Positions 32,932 through 42,543 of a DNA stretch of 64,000 nucleotides are shown in pieces. The translations under genes were made by a program, and so were the position numbers. Location of the stretch: assembly GCA_027943885.1 (NCBI GenBank), contig AP027078.1:551623-615622 (forward strand), in the 5' to 3' direction. The DNA is from Candidatus Tyloplasma litorale. Its GTDB lineage: Bacteria > Bacillota_I > Bacilli_A > Mycoplasmatales > Hepatoplasmataceae. Positions within the stretch are counted from its first letter, which is position 1. Every line of letters starts with the position of its first letter. The notes beneath the pieces were generated by a model, which was not told where the DNA came from, searched no databases, and was given only the letters and a program-made list of their open reading frames with translations.

Positions 32932-33780
32932 ATGCCAGAATTACCAGAAGTTGAAACAGTTAGAAGATATCTTTTCAATAATATTATTGATTGAAAAATA
33001 ATAGATTTTAAGGTTTCTAATTTAAAATCACTGAGAAATGTTGATATTAAAGAATTTAAGCAAATAATTAATCAAAAAATAAAGAATATGAATCGATTAG
33101 CAAAGCATTTAATTTTTGAACTAGAAAATAATTATTTTATTTGCCATTTAAGAATGGAGGGTAAATTTTTTATATTTAAAAATGAAGAAGAAATGAATAA
33201 ATTTACAAATAGATTTCATGATGTTTTAATAATATATACTGATAAGGGAATCATTCTTTTTCAAGATACAAGAAGATTTGCAACAATAGATTTTTTTTCA
33301 AATAAATTAAGTTATGAAAATAATCCAATATTATCAGAAATAGGTAGAGAGCCTTTTAATGCTAATGCAGAAGAAATATATAACAAACTAAGTAAAAAAA
33401 GAATTGCAATAAAAACTGCTTTATTAGATCAAAAAATAATTTCTGGATTAGGAAATATTTATGTAGATGAAGTATTATATGATGTTAAATTACATCCACA
33501 AACACCTTCTAATCAAATTGATTTGAATAAAGTAATTGAAATAATTGATTCAGCAAAAAGAATATTATTAAAAGCCATTGAATTAAAAGGGACAACAATT
33601 AGAAGTTACACTTCTTCTCTAGGTGTAGAAGGAGAATATCAAAAATTTCTTAAAGTTCACCAAAAAAAGAATTATATTTGTCAACGAGATAACCAAAAAA
33701 TAATCAAAATAAAAGTGGGAGGTAGAGTAACTTATTTTTGTCCTGGATGCCAAAAATTACAAGAAAAAACTAAGATTTAA
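32932..33780 (+). CDS. mutM: Formamidopyrimidine-DNA glycosylase (MutM)
   Basis: 282 aa bifunctional base-excision enzyme removing 8-oxoguanine. The catalytic N-terminus 'MPELPEVETVRRYL' keeps Pro1 (after Met removal) and the Glu residues. 'ISGLGNIYVDEVLYDVKLHP' is the H2TH region. The C-terminal zinc finger is incomplete: 'YICQRDNQKIIKIKVGGRVT' then YFCPGCQ, so the second cysteine of the first pair is Asp (C-x-x-D instead of C-x-x-C). The GGRVT turn that contacts DNA is kept. GGAGAG precedes the ATG. Confidence 0.93.
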
Positions 33781-33793
33781 AATCTTAGTTTTT
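33765..33793. terminator. Convergent terminator between mutM and the surface-protein gene
   Basis: Arms AAAAACTAAGATT/AATCTTAGTTTTT around TAA, T-rich on both sides; the mutM stop lies in the loop region. Confidence 0.75.
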
Positions 33794-33812
33794 TAAATTA
33801 TTTTATTAAAAT

Positions 33813-36800
33813 TTATTCTTCTTCCTCTTCCTCTTCTTCAATATTTTTTTTATTAGCAATAATTATTCCTAATATGACTAATAAAAGGAAGATAACAATA
33901 ACAATAGAAAGTGAATAAGCAACCGTTTTATTTATAGTTGTTGAAATTTCATCATTTTCTTCAGATATGTTTAATCATTCATAAGAATAACCATCTAAAT
34001 ATACTGAGTTTCCTAAATGAATAGATAAGTTACTATAAGTAGTATTATGTCTTAATTCATCAACATGTAGAGTAACTTGATATTCATCAATTGTTTGATT
34101 ATCTTTTACAATTGAATCCACTTTATTAGCAGAAGTTACTTCTGAATTTAAAATTTCACCATCAGATAAAACATATGAATTATTTATAGCAGCAATAACA
34201 GCTTTTTCACCTGTTAAAGGATCTCAAATAATATCATCATATTCACCTAAGTATCCATCATCAAGAAAATTGACAGTTACATCAAAGGAATCATTATCAA
34301 TATTATCAACTTTAGGTTGTTCTGATACAGCACCTGGAAGTAAATTAGTAGTAAATGCTAATTCGTTTATTTCCTCAAGATGTTTTTCAGTTCCATCAGT
34401 TGAAATAGATATATTATTATATGTTATTCCTGGAATTAAATCAGAAATTTTTATTGAATATGTATTATCACTAATATTTTCTGTTGTTGTATTTAGTTTA
34501 ATATTTTCTTCTCTTAAATCATCTCCAACAAAAGCATCTGCATATACAATTAATTCATCTTCAACAACAGGATAATATGAATCTTCATTTATTTCTAAAA
34601 TTATTTCACTATTATATTCATCAATAGATTCTTCTTTAACATAAATACTAGATATATTACTTGGATATTTATTAGTTATTAAATCTTCAGTAAATAATTC
34701 AATAAATTCATTATCATCATAAGAAATCATAAATGAATCATAAGTTGTAAAATCAGCTAAATTAGATATAGTTATATTTACAACAGAATCTCATTTATTA
34801 TAATTATTTACTTGAATTTGTGAATCATCAAGAATTATATAATCACTTGAGTTTTGTTCTTTTATTTTATATTGAACTACAGATGAATCATAATAATCAA
34901 ATAATTCACTAGTATTTAAATTTAAAGTAAATGTGAATGAATCATATCCAACATTATCAACAACAAAAGATTTATAATCAATAGGATCATCTCCTTTTAA
35001 AGTTGAAAATTGTGAATCATTAATATCTGAATATATTTCTGATGGATCAGTATGATCTCCTTGTATTTGCACTGATTCTAATAGATATGAAGTTGAAGCA
35101 TGTAAATTATCAATTTCATATGTATAAATATTATCTTCTTGAGAAATAAAATTAATTTGTGAATCTTGATAATTATTGTTTTCATCAATTAATTTTACAA
35201 ACACATTATCAACCTCTTCATTTTCATTAAAAGTTGAAAATGAATCATATTCACAATCAGAAGTTATATCAATTTTAAATTGGAATGAAGTTTGTGTTAT
35301 TGATTCATTATCAACATAAACATCATTAATAACTGGAATTAAATAATCATTAGTTGTAAATGAAGCATTAACTTCACTTCACTTTTCATTATAATTATCA
35401 ATTGAAGCATGCGTTATTGTATATGATGTATTACCTTCTAAACCTGAAATAGTATATATTGCAGTATTGCCTTCTTTAGATTCAAATGTTAAATTAATAT
35501 CACCAATAGGATTTTCTAATGTTAAAACTTCATCATCATTTATTGGTGGTTCTATAGGATTAAATGGAAGATTTGAAGCATTTTCTGATGTTAATTCTTC
35601 AGCATCATTTTCTTCTAAAAGAAGAGCTAAATTATTTTCATTAATATTATTTTCTTCATCTGAAAAAACTTGAATTTGAACAGAATGATCTCCTATAGAC
35701 TCTTCAATAACATTTAAACTTGAAACACTAGATGGTAAAGTTGTGATTCTCATATCAGATTCAATTACTGGATTATCATTTATTGTGTATCAAAAATCAC
35801 TATATGTTGTTGAAGAATTTAAATCATTAACTTGATAAGTTATTTCCAATTGATCATCCTCTACTTGATTTGAATCAATATATTCTAATGAAAATTCTGT
35901 TGTTTTCTCAGCATCTTCATATAATTTAAATCCTGTTTCTATATCAAAATCTTGATAATCTCCACCAGATTTAATAACTACATTAAATTGAAAACTGTTT
36001 ATGTTTATTGAATCTTCATCTACAATTGGTTCACTTGATACTTCATTATCAAGTTTTAAAGTTGTGATAGAATCATTAAATGCAACTGCATCTTTATCAT
36101 TTATAGAATAATAAAGATTATATGTTACATTTGGAGAAAGATCATCAATTTGATAAATTATTGTTAATTCATCATCTAATTGATTTTGATCAATTATAGT
36201 TAGTGGGAATTCTGTTGTTTTCTCAGCATCTTCATACACTTTAAAATCTTCAGAAGGATTAAATTCATTATAATCTCCGCCAGATTTAATTGTTACAGTA
36301 AATTGGACACTAGTTGTAGTTGTTGATTCTGTATCTATAGTTGGTTCACTTGATACTTCATTATCAAGTTTTAAAGTTGTGATAGAATCATTAAATGCAA
36401 CTGCATCTTTATCATTTATAGAATAATAAAGATTATATGTTACATTTGGAGAAAGATCATCAATTTGATAAATTATTGTTAATTCATCATCTAATTGATT
36501 TTGATCAATTATAGTTAGTGGGAATTCTGTTGTTTTCTCAGCATCTTCATACACTTTAAAATCTTCAGAAGGATTAAATTCATTATAATCTCCGCCAGAT
36601 TTAATTTTTACAGTAAATTGGACACTAGTTGTAGTTGTTGATTCTGTATCTATAGTTGGTTCACTTGATACTTCATTATCAAGTTTTAAAGTTGTGATAG
36701 AATCATTAAATGCAACTGCATCTTTATCATTTATAGAATAATAAAGATTATATGTTACATTTGGAGAAAGATCATCAATTTGATAAATTATTGTTAATTC

Positions 36801-36941
36801 ATCATCTAATTGATTTTGATCAATTATAGTTAGTGGGAATTCCGTTGTTTTCTCAGCATCTTCATACACTTTAAAATCTTCAGAAGGATTAAATTCATTA
36901 TAATCTCCGCCAGATTTAATTGTTACTGATAAATTGGACAC
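33813..36941 (-). CDS. Giant repeat surface protein, C-terminal part after frameshift
   Basis: About 1040 residues in the frame following the break at 36.92-36.95 kb. It continues the same protein as the 36923-38611 gene. It contains tandem ~105-residue beta-sandwich-like units (FN3-like 'DLSPNVTYNLYYSINDKDAV' motifs; the nearest family is uncertain), then several diverged units. The C-terminus has a single membrane helix 'SLSIVIVIFLLLVILGIIIA' followed by an acidic tail of Glu residues. That layout suggests a protein displayed outside and anchored by the C-terminal helix. The GTG at 36941 is only the first possible start in this frame; the true product would need the upstream half. UGA codons are read as Trp. 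Confidence 0.7.
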
Positions 36942-37575
36942 TTAGTTGTAGTTGTTGATTCCGTATCTATAGTTGGTTCACTTGATACTTCATTATCAAG
37001 TTTTAAAGTTGTGATAGAATCATTAAATGCAACTGCATCTTTATCATTTATAGAATAATAAAGATTATATGTTACATTTGGAGAAAGATCATCAATTTGA
37101 TAAATTATTGTTAATTCATCATCTAATTGATTTTGATCAATTATAGTTAGTGGGAATTCTGTTGTTTTCTCAGCATCTTCATACACTTTAAAATCTTCAG
37201 AAGGATTAAATTCATTATAATCTATCCCTGATTTAATTGTTACAGTAAATTGGACACTAGTTGGAGTTGTTGATTCTGTATCTATAGTTGGTTCACTAGA
37301 TACTTCATTGTCCCATAATTTTGGAGTTAAAGTATCATTAGCAAAATAACCCTCTATTTTATCATTCATAGAATAATAAAAATCATATTTTAAATCTGGA
37401 GTAAGATCATAAATTTGATAAATTATTGTTAATTCATCATCTGATTGATTTTGATCAATTATATTTAGTGGAAATTCTGTTGTTTTTGTAGCATCTTCAT
37501 ATACTCTAAAATCTTCAGAAGGATTAAATTCATTATAATCTCCGCCAGATTTAATTGTTACAGTAAATTGGACAC
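35955..37575 (-). repeat. Tandem 315-bp coding repeats in the surface protein
   Basis: The landmark 'TCCGCCAGATTTAATT' (plus strand) recurs near 36273, 36588, 36903 and 37537, with variants at about 35958 and 37220. Spacings are 315, 315, 315, 317 and 318 bp (105-106 codons). The units between about 36060 and 37220 are nearly identical at the nucleotide level; outer units are diverged. The 317-bp spacing is caused by the two inserted bases of the frameshift. Confidence 0.9.
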
Positions 37576-38611
37576 TAGTTGGAGTTAATGTTCCTGCAAT
37601 AGCACTTGGTCCACTAACAATTTCATTATCGGATAATTGAACTTCACCATCTGGTTTAATATATTCAGGAAAAGTATCATTAGGTGAAATAGGTTCATCA
37701 ATAAATATAAATCTTAAATCGCTAACCTTATATGTTTGATTAGGATCTAGTCCACTAATTGTATATTTGATTTTTACATCACTATTAGATTGAGATAATA
37801 TTTTATTTGTTAATGAATAAGATATTTTTTCATAATAACCCTTTTCTTCATTTCAATTTAAAACTTTAAATTCAGTATCAGGATTAAAAACTCCATAAGA
37901 TTCATTATCATCATTAAGTGATTCACCACCACCTGATTTAACATCAATTTCAAAGCTAAAAGAATCTTCTTCATCATCTTCTACATATGTAGGTTCTTCA
38001 ATTAACTCTGGTCTTATTATATTTGTTCCAGGATTAGGATATTGTATATATTTTGTATATATTGGATTTGTTGCAGTATCTTCAATTATGTTTCCATTTT
38101 CATCCATTTCATAAAGAACAATTTTTCCTTGAAAATATGAACCTGTTTGAATAAAAGAATCATAATCAGTTATTCTAGTTGTTAATAAATATTGTGAATA
38201 AGAAGAATTATTTTCATCTTCTCCTAAATAAACCATATCAAAAGGAGTATTTGTACTCATAACTCTTGAGTCACCAACTTCAATTGAATCTTCTTGTACT
38301 CATTCATCACTTTGATATAAAGTTAAATCATAAGCATATTTAACATCACTTTTTAAAGAAGTGAAAATATTTAAATCAAATGTTCATGGATATGTTCCAT
38401 CCTCTTGAAGAGTTTTATACATATTTGTAGCAGTTATTTGATAACTGCTTTCTTCTTGATCATAGTCATAGGTATTTATGTTTGTTTTCAATGCATTATC
38501 ATCAATTTTATTTGGTTCTTTTTGGTTAAAATTAAAAATGAAAAAAGAACCAAATAAAATTGAAATAAAAATTATTGAAATTATATATTTTAATTTTTTT
38601 AGTTTCATCAT
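36923..38611 (-). CDS. Giant repeat surface protein, N-terminal part
   Basis: 562 aa up to a premature TAA at 36923. An N-terminal signal-anchor ('YIISIIFISILFGSFFIFNF') has no lipobox cysteine. It is followed by a unique acidic, Tyr/Asp/Ser-rich region and then the first units of the tandem array. Compared with sister repeats, two single bases are inserted near 36925-36945, shifting the frame by +2; without them the reading frame runs on for about 1600 codons to 33813. TATAAT lies 6 nt before the first of two ATGs (38611), with no Shine-Dalgarno. I see no known adhesin family; a host-contact role is inferred from topology and repeats only. Confidence 0.7.
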
Positions 38612-38648
38612 AATATTATTATATAACTTTTAAAACCAAAATAAGTAA

Positions 38649-38680
38649 AATAAGAATATTCTAAAATGAATATTCTTATT
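38649..38680 (-). terminator. Terminator of prfA
   Basis: 13-bp arms AATAAGAATATTC/GAATATTCTTATT with a 6-nt loop, adjacent to the prfA stop. Minus-strand continuation is TTACTTATTTTGG. Confidence 0.8.
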
Positions 38681-39742
38681 TTATTTAGAATTAAATGTAG
38701 AAATTAAAACATCAATTATTTCATTTAAAGAACCATCCATTACCCGATCCAATTTTTTTAAAGTCAATCCAATTCGATGATCAGTAATTCTATTTTGAGG
38801 ATAATTGTATGTTCTAATCTTCTCAGATCTATCACCAGTACCAATTAATACCTTTTTTTCATTAGCTAAATTAGAAGTTTCTTCCTTTAATTTAATCTCA
38901 TAAATTCTAGATCTTAATAATTGCATAGCAATATCCTTGTTATGATGTTGTGATCTTCCATCTTGAGATTGTGCCACAATACCTGTAGGAATATGAGTTA
39001 TTCTAACAGCAGAATCAGTTTTATTAGCATGTTGACCACCTTTTCCACCAGATCTATAAGTGTCTATTCTTAAATCATTAGGATTAATTTCAACATCAAA
39101 CTCTTCAACTTCTGGCATAACTGATACTGTTACTGTTGAAGTATGAACTCTCCCTTGTGTTTCTGTAACTGGAATTCTTTGGACACGATGAACACCTGAT
39201 TCAAATTTAAGATGACCATAGACATCAACACCTCGAACATAAAAAGAAATATTTGAATAACCACCTGATTCTGATTCATTGTCTTCAATTAATTCAATAG
39301 AAAAATCCATTTTAGAAAAATATTTTTGATAAGCTCTAAATAAATCACCAACAAAAATTTTAGATTCATCTCCTCCAGCTGCTCCTTGAATTTCAACAAT
39401 AACATCCTTTTCATCATTGGGATCTTTATCAATCATTAATTCTTTTAATTTACTTTCAACTTCTTCAATATTAGTTTTATTTAAATTAATAGATTGTCTT
39501 AATTCTTTAATATTATTAGAATCCTCTTCAATTTCCATTAACTCCTTTAAAGTGTTATTATCATCTATTAGTGCTTTTCATTCATTATATAAATCTACTT
39601 TAGATTTATTTTTTTTAATTATTTTATTTAAAGAAGTAAATTTTTTAATATTAGAAATAACTTCAGGTTTCATTAAATTTTCATTTGCTTCGATATATTC
39701 ATCATTTATTTTTTTTATTTTTTCTAATAGTTGAGATTCCAT
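38681..39742 (-). CDS. prfA: Peptide chain release factor 1
   Basis: 353 aa. It terminates at UAA and UAG. The peptidyl-transferase loop is 'RSGGKGGQHANKTDSAVRIT' (GGQ, methylated by PrmC). The codon-recognition region includes 'QRIPVTETQGRVHTSTVTVS' (P-V-T tripeptide of RF1). The coiled N-terminal domain 1 and 'HRIGLTLKKLDRVMDG' near the end are typical. UGA decoding as Trp fits the use of RF1. TATAAT at 39752-39757 is 9 nt before the ATG with no Shine-Dalgarno. Confidence 0.97.
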
Positions 39743-39766
39743 AGTGTTTTAATTATAATATAAAAA

Positions 39767-39801
39767 AATACTATATTAATTATTTGAATTAATATAGTAT
39801 T
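39767..39801 (-). terminator. Terminator of the membrane-protein cluster
   Basis: Perfect 15-bp arms AATACTATATTAATT/AATTAATATAGTATT with loop ATTTG, followed on the minus strand by TTTTTTATATT. It lies between the membrane-protein gene and the prfA promoter. Confidence 0.85.
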
Positions 39802-39813
39802 TATTAATTTCAT

Positions 39814-40590
39814 TTATTTTCTTATCTTTATATCAATTAAATATATTATGAACAATACAAATATTCAAATATATTGTGCATACATTATATAATTCCTTCT
39901 TATTGTTTCACTTTTATGAAAAAACATAACAATAGGATATTTTATAGGATCTATAGCTCTTCTACTTCCCCAATCAGCACCTGTTCTAATCAATTGTAAA
40001 AAGAATTGATTAATAGAATAAAAAGGATTTATTATTATATTAACTTCTCATAATTTATTTAAATTTAAATCATAATGTTTATCTTCTATAATTCCAGTAT
40101 GTTCTTGAACATTAACTAAAGATTGACTTATTATTCCACCTGAAACTATAATAAAAATTATAATTCCAAAAATAATTTCAAAATAAGTTTTGTCACTGAT
40201 TTTAAGTTTTATTAAAAAATTATTTATAAAATAAGTTACAAGAAATAATTCTATAAAATACAAAAATAATAAATCTCATCTAAAATATTTAAAACCTTCT
40301 TTTGTAATTTCAAGACTTTGATTAGTATAGACACTTAACAATAAATAAATTGTAAATACAATTACAAAAAGTATTATTGTATAAATAAAAATTGACAAAA
40401 AAATTATTATTTCTAAATTTTGATTATTATTAGTAATTTTTAAATTATTTTTGAAATAATGATAAAATTTTCTTTTTAAAAGAAAGTTCTGCATTGACAA
40501 AGTCACAAATATAAAGAAACAAATTATTGGATTAAATAAAGATTCAAATGGTAAATAAAAAAATAAACCAAAAAGCAAAATAGTAATCAT
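39814..40590 (-). CDS. Polytopic membrane protein of unknown function
   Basis: 258 aa from ATG 40590, with about six hydrophobic segments such as 'ITILLFGLFFYLPFESLFNP' and 'YFEIIFGIIIFIIVSGGIIS'. The C-terminal half holds 'INPFYSINQFFLQLIRTGAD' and a last helix. The frame stays open for about 28 codons upstream of this ATG ('WERNYKKVFIKLSFLFKNKK'), reads like a real N-terminus, and lacks ATG, GTG or TTG; the start may be ATT/ATA, or the 5' end may be damaged. It could be a permease half, but I cannot place the family. It is last of three membrane-protein genes. Confidence 0.55.
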
Positions 40591-40799
40591 TGCTATACCA
40601 AAATTAAGTTTTTTATTTTTAAATAAAAAACTTAATTTTATAAAGACTTTTTTATAATTCCTCTCCCAAAATATAAGAATATAAAATGTCTATAATTATA
40701 ATCCTATATCTTTAAAATTAATTTTATTTTTTTAGTAATCATATTTTTTATATTAAGGAAGTATTTTCTCCATACTTTTATTTCCTTGAATATAAAAAA

Positions 40800-41483
40800 T
40801 TATACAAAAAAAAAAAAAAAACAATCATAATATGAGTTTTTTATACAATTATATTCTAATATTTTTTTGCCTTTTTGATTTAAAAAATATTCATCATTAT
40901 CAAAAGCAAAGAAAGATATTATTGAATTTTCAATAACATAATTTTCATTCAATTTATTAATCACTTTTTTTGATAAAGTAACATAAGAATTATTAATATA
41001 TAGTGAAAAATCATTTATTCATTGATAAAAATCTAAATATATAAAAAGACTTTTATTATAAATATTTATTTGAACATTATTCTTAAAATTTTGAGTTTTT
41101 AAAATAAAAATAATTGAATGATCAATGTTTATTTCATCATAAATATTTAAATCAAAATTTTCTGAAGAAATAATTATTGAATTTATGATATTTAAAGAAT
41201 TATCTATTCCTTGATAAACATTTCCATCAATTTCATATCCTTTTTCTTTTAAAAATCCATAATTATATTTTCCATCTTCAAATAAATTCTCATTTAGATA
41301 ATTAAACAATATGGATTTACTTTCATCTATCTTTAGATAATAATTAACATAATACTCCAAATCATTTTGAATTTTACTTTTCTTATTATTAGTAATAAAA
41401 ACAAATCCCATTATTATATAAAATAAGAAAATAACTAAAATTAGAAATGAAATGATAAATTTTATCAAAAATTTATTTTTCAT
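40800..41483 (-). CDS. Single-pass membrane protein ending in a poly-T tract
   Basis: 227 aa, not recognised. A strong N-terminal helix ('FIISFLILVIFLFYIIMGFV') precedes a probably extracytoplasmic domain rich in Asn, Ile and Tyr ('SLNIINSIIISSENFDLNIY'). The coding strand runs into 16 consecutive T, giving ...CFFFFFV and then TAA. A change of tract length would alter only the last residues (alternative ends differ by about 5-17 aa). The gene starts 4 nt after the stop of 41487-42092, so the two are co-transcribed. Topology is the same as that neighbour, although the sequences are not obviously related. Confidence 0.55.
40806..40821. repeat. 16-nt poly-A/poly-T homopolymer
   Basis: Sixteen A on the plus strand (T on the coding strand), at the 3' end of the membrane-protein gene 40800-41483. 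It is the longest homopolymer I noticed in the window, and could be slippage-prone or part of a transcription end. Confidence 0.9.
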
Positions 41484-41486
41484 ATA

Positions 41487-42092
41487 TTATTTTCGAATCT
41501 CCTTAATTTTAAAGTATATTGTTCATAAAGCATTTTGAAATTCAAAAGCTTTTTCTTCTAATTTAAAAGATATTTTAATAGGTCATGAAATTGTTTTTGT
41601 TCTTATTAAAACTGTTTTAACATCATCAACTAAATTAATATTTTCAATATCAATTATTTTAATTTCTTTTTTTAAAGGTTTGTCTCAATCACTAATTATT
41701 CTTACTATTTTATTAGTAATAAATATTTTGCATTCTCCTCACTTCACAAAAGTATTAACATCATAAAATTCTCTATTTTGTAAATTCAACTTCATAAATG
41801 GAAATCTTATTCCTGTTTTTGAATTACCAGTATATTTTCTTTGTTTTTGAGAAATCGAAACATTTACTTGATCATAAATAAAAAATACTTTTTGACCATT
41901 GGGAATTCTATAATCTGGATTTTTTTCAATTAGATCTAATTTTTGATAATTATCAAAATTTAATTTATTTGTTTTTTCTAGTTTTTTTAAATTGTAGTAT
42001 TTTTTAAAATTAACAAAAGAAAAATAACTTAAAAATAAAATTAATGTAAGTATAGGAATTAGAGATATATAAAATAATCATTTTATTCACAT
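41487..42092 (-). CDS. Single-pass membrane protein of unknown function
   Basis: 201 aa, hidden under the standard code because codons 2 and 5 are UGA. It begins MWIKWLFYISLIPILTLILF, a membrane helix, followed by a soluble domain with 'DYRIPNGQKVFFIYDQVNVS', 'VKWGECKIFITNKIVRIISD' and a Lys/Glu-rich end. No family is recognised. First gene of a three-gene membrane cluster. Its start region, promoter and upstream terminator are duplicated imperfectly at 44688-44788, on the other side of the PHP-ATPase operon. Confidence 0.6.
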
Positions 42093-42170
42093 AGATAATT
42101 AACTATATTATTATATAAATTAAAAAATTATGATAATAAAAAAAACTAAATTATAAATAATTTAGTTTTA
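42071..42170. repeat. Left copy of ~100-bp direct repeat flanking the PHP-ATPase operon
   Basis: Begins with AAAATAATCATTTTATTCA and ends with the hairpin AAAACTAAATTA...TAATTTAGTTTT plus A. The same beginning and end occur in the same orientation and order at 44688-44788, with an AT-rich diverged middle. It covers the start codon and promoter region of gene 41487-42092. Confidence 0.75.
42142..42169 (-). terminator. Terminator after the PHP-ATPase operon
   Basis: Arms AAAACTAAATTA/TAATTTAGTTTT, loop TAAA, followed by TTTTATTATC on the minus strand. It is identical in sequence to the hairpin at 44760-44787. Confidence 0.85.
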
Positions 42171-42216
42171 AATTCCATTTTTATTTCTCTCTAAAAATAG
42201 AAATATTATTTTTATA

Positions 42217-42543
42217 TTAATCATTATTAAATTTTTTTCTTTTATCTTCTAATATTTTTTCATATTCAGAATTTATAGCTTCAAAAATACCAAGGCAAAC
42301 TTTTCCTGCAATATTTTTATTACTTCATTCTTCTTTATTAACCGCTTCTAAATGAATATTTTCAATATTTTCAATGATAAAATCATATAATTTTTCAATA
42401 TTCATTTCTTCATTACTATTATTATTATTAATAAGAATTTCAATTTTAGAATTATTATTAAAAGTAATTATTAATTTATCTTTATCATTTTCTTCATAAA
42501 AATATTTAAATAATATTTTATATTTATTATTATTCATAATCAT
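42217..42543 (-). CDS. Small protein coupled to the PHP-ATPase
   Basis: 108 aa from ATG 42543 (or 106 aa from ATG 42537), with AAAGGT 4-10 nt upstream. It overlaps the 3' end of the PHP-ATPase gene by 14 nt, so translation is coupled. The protein is soluble, acidic and Asn-rich ('IITFNNNSKIEILINNNNSN'), with a C-terminal helix 'FEAINSEYEKILEDKRKKFN'. No known family is recognised. The tight overlap suggests that it works with the ATPase, as partner, inhibitor or effector. Confidence 0.6.

Noticed and set aside
36923..38611. Two separate surface-protein genes instead of one frameshifted gene
   Set aside because: The second frame begins inside a repeat unit with only a GTG, lacks signal peptide, promoter and ribosome site, and aligns directly to the end of the first.
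39900..39920. Possible parS site around TTGTTTCAC
   Set aside because: The right half of the TGTTTCACGTGAAACA palindrome is missing, so it is not convincing.
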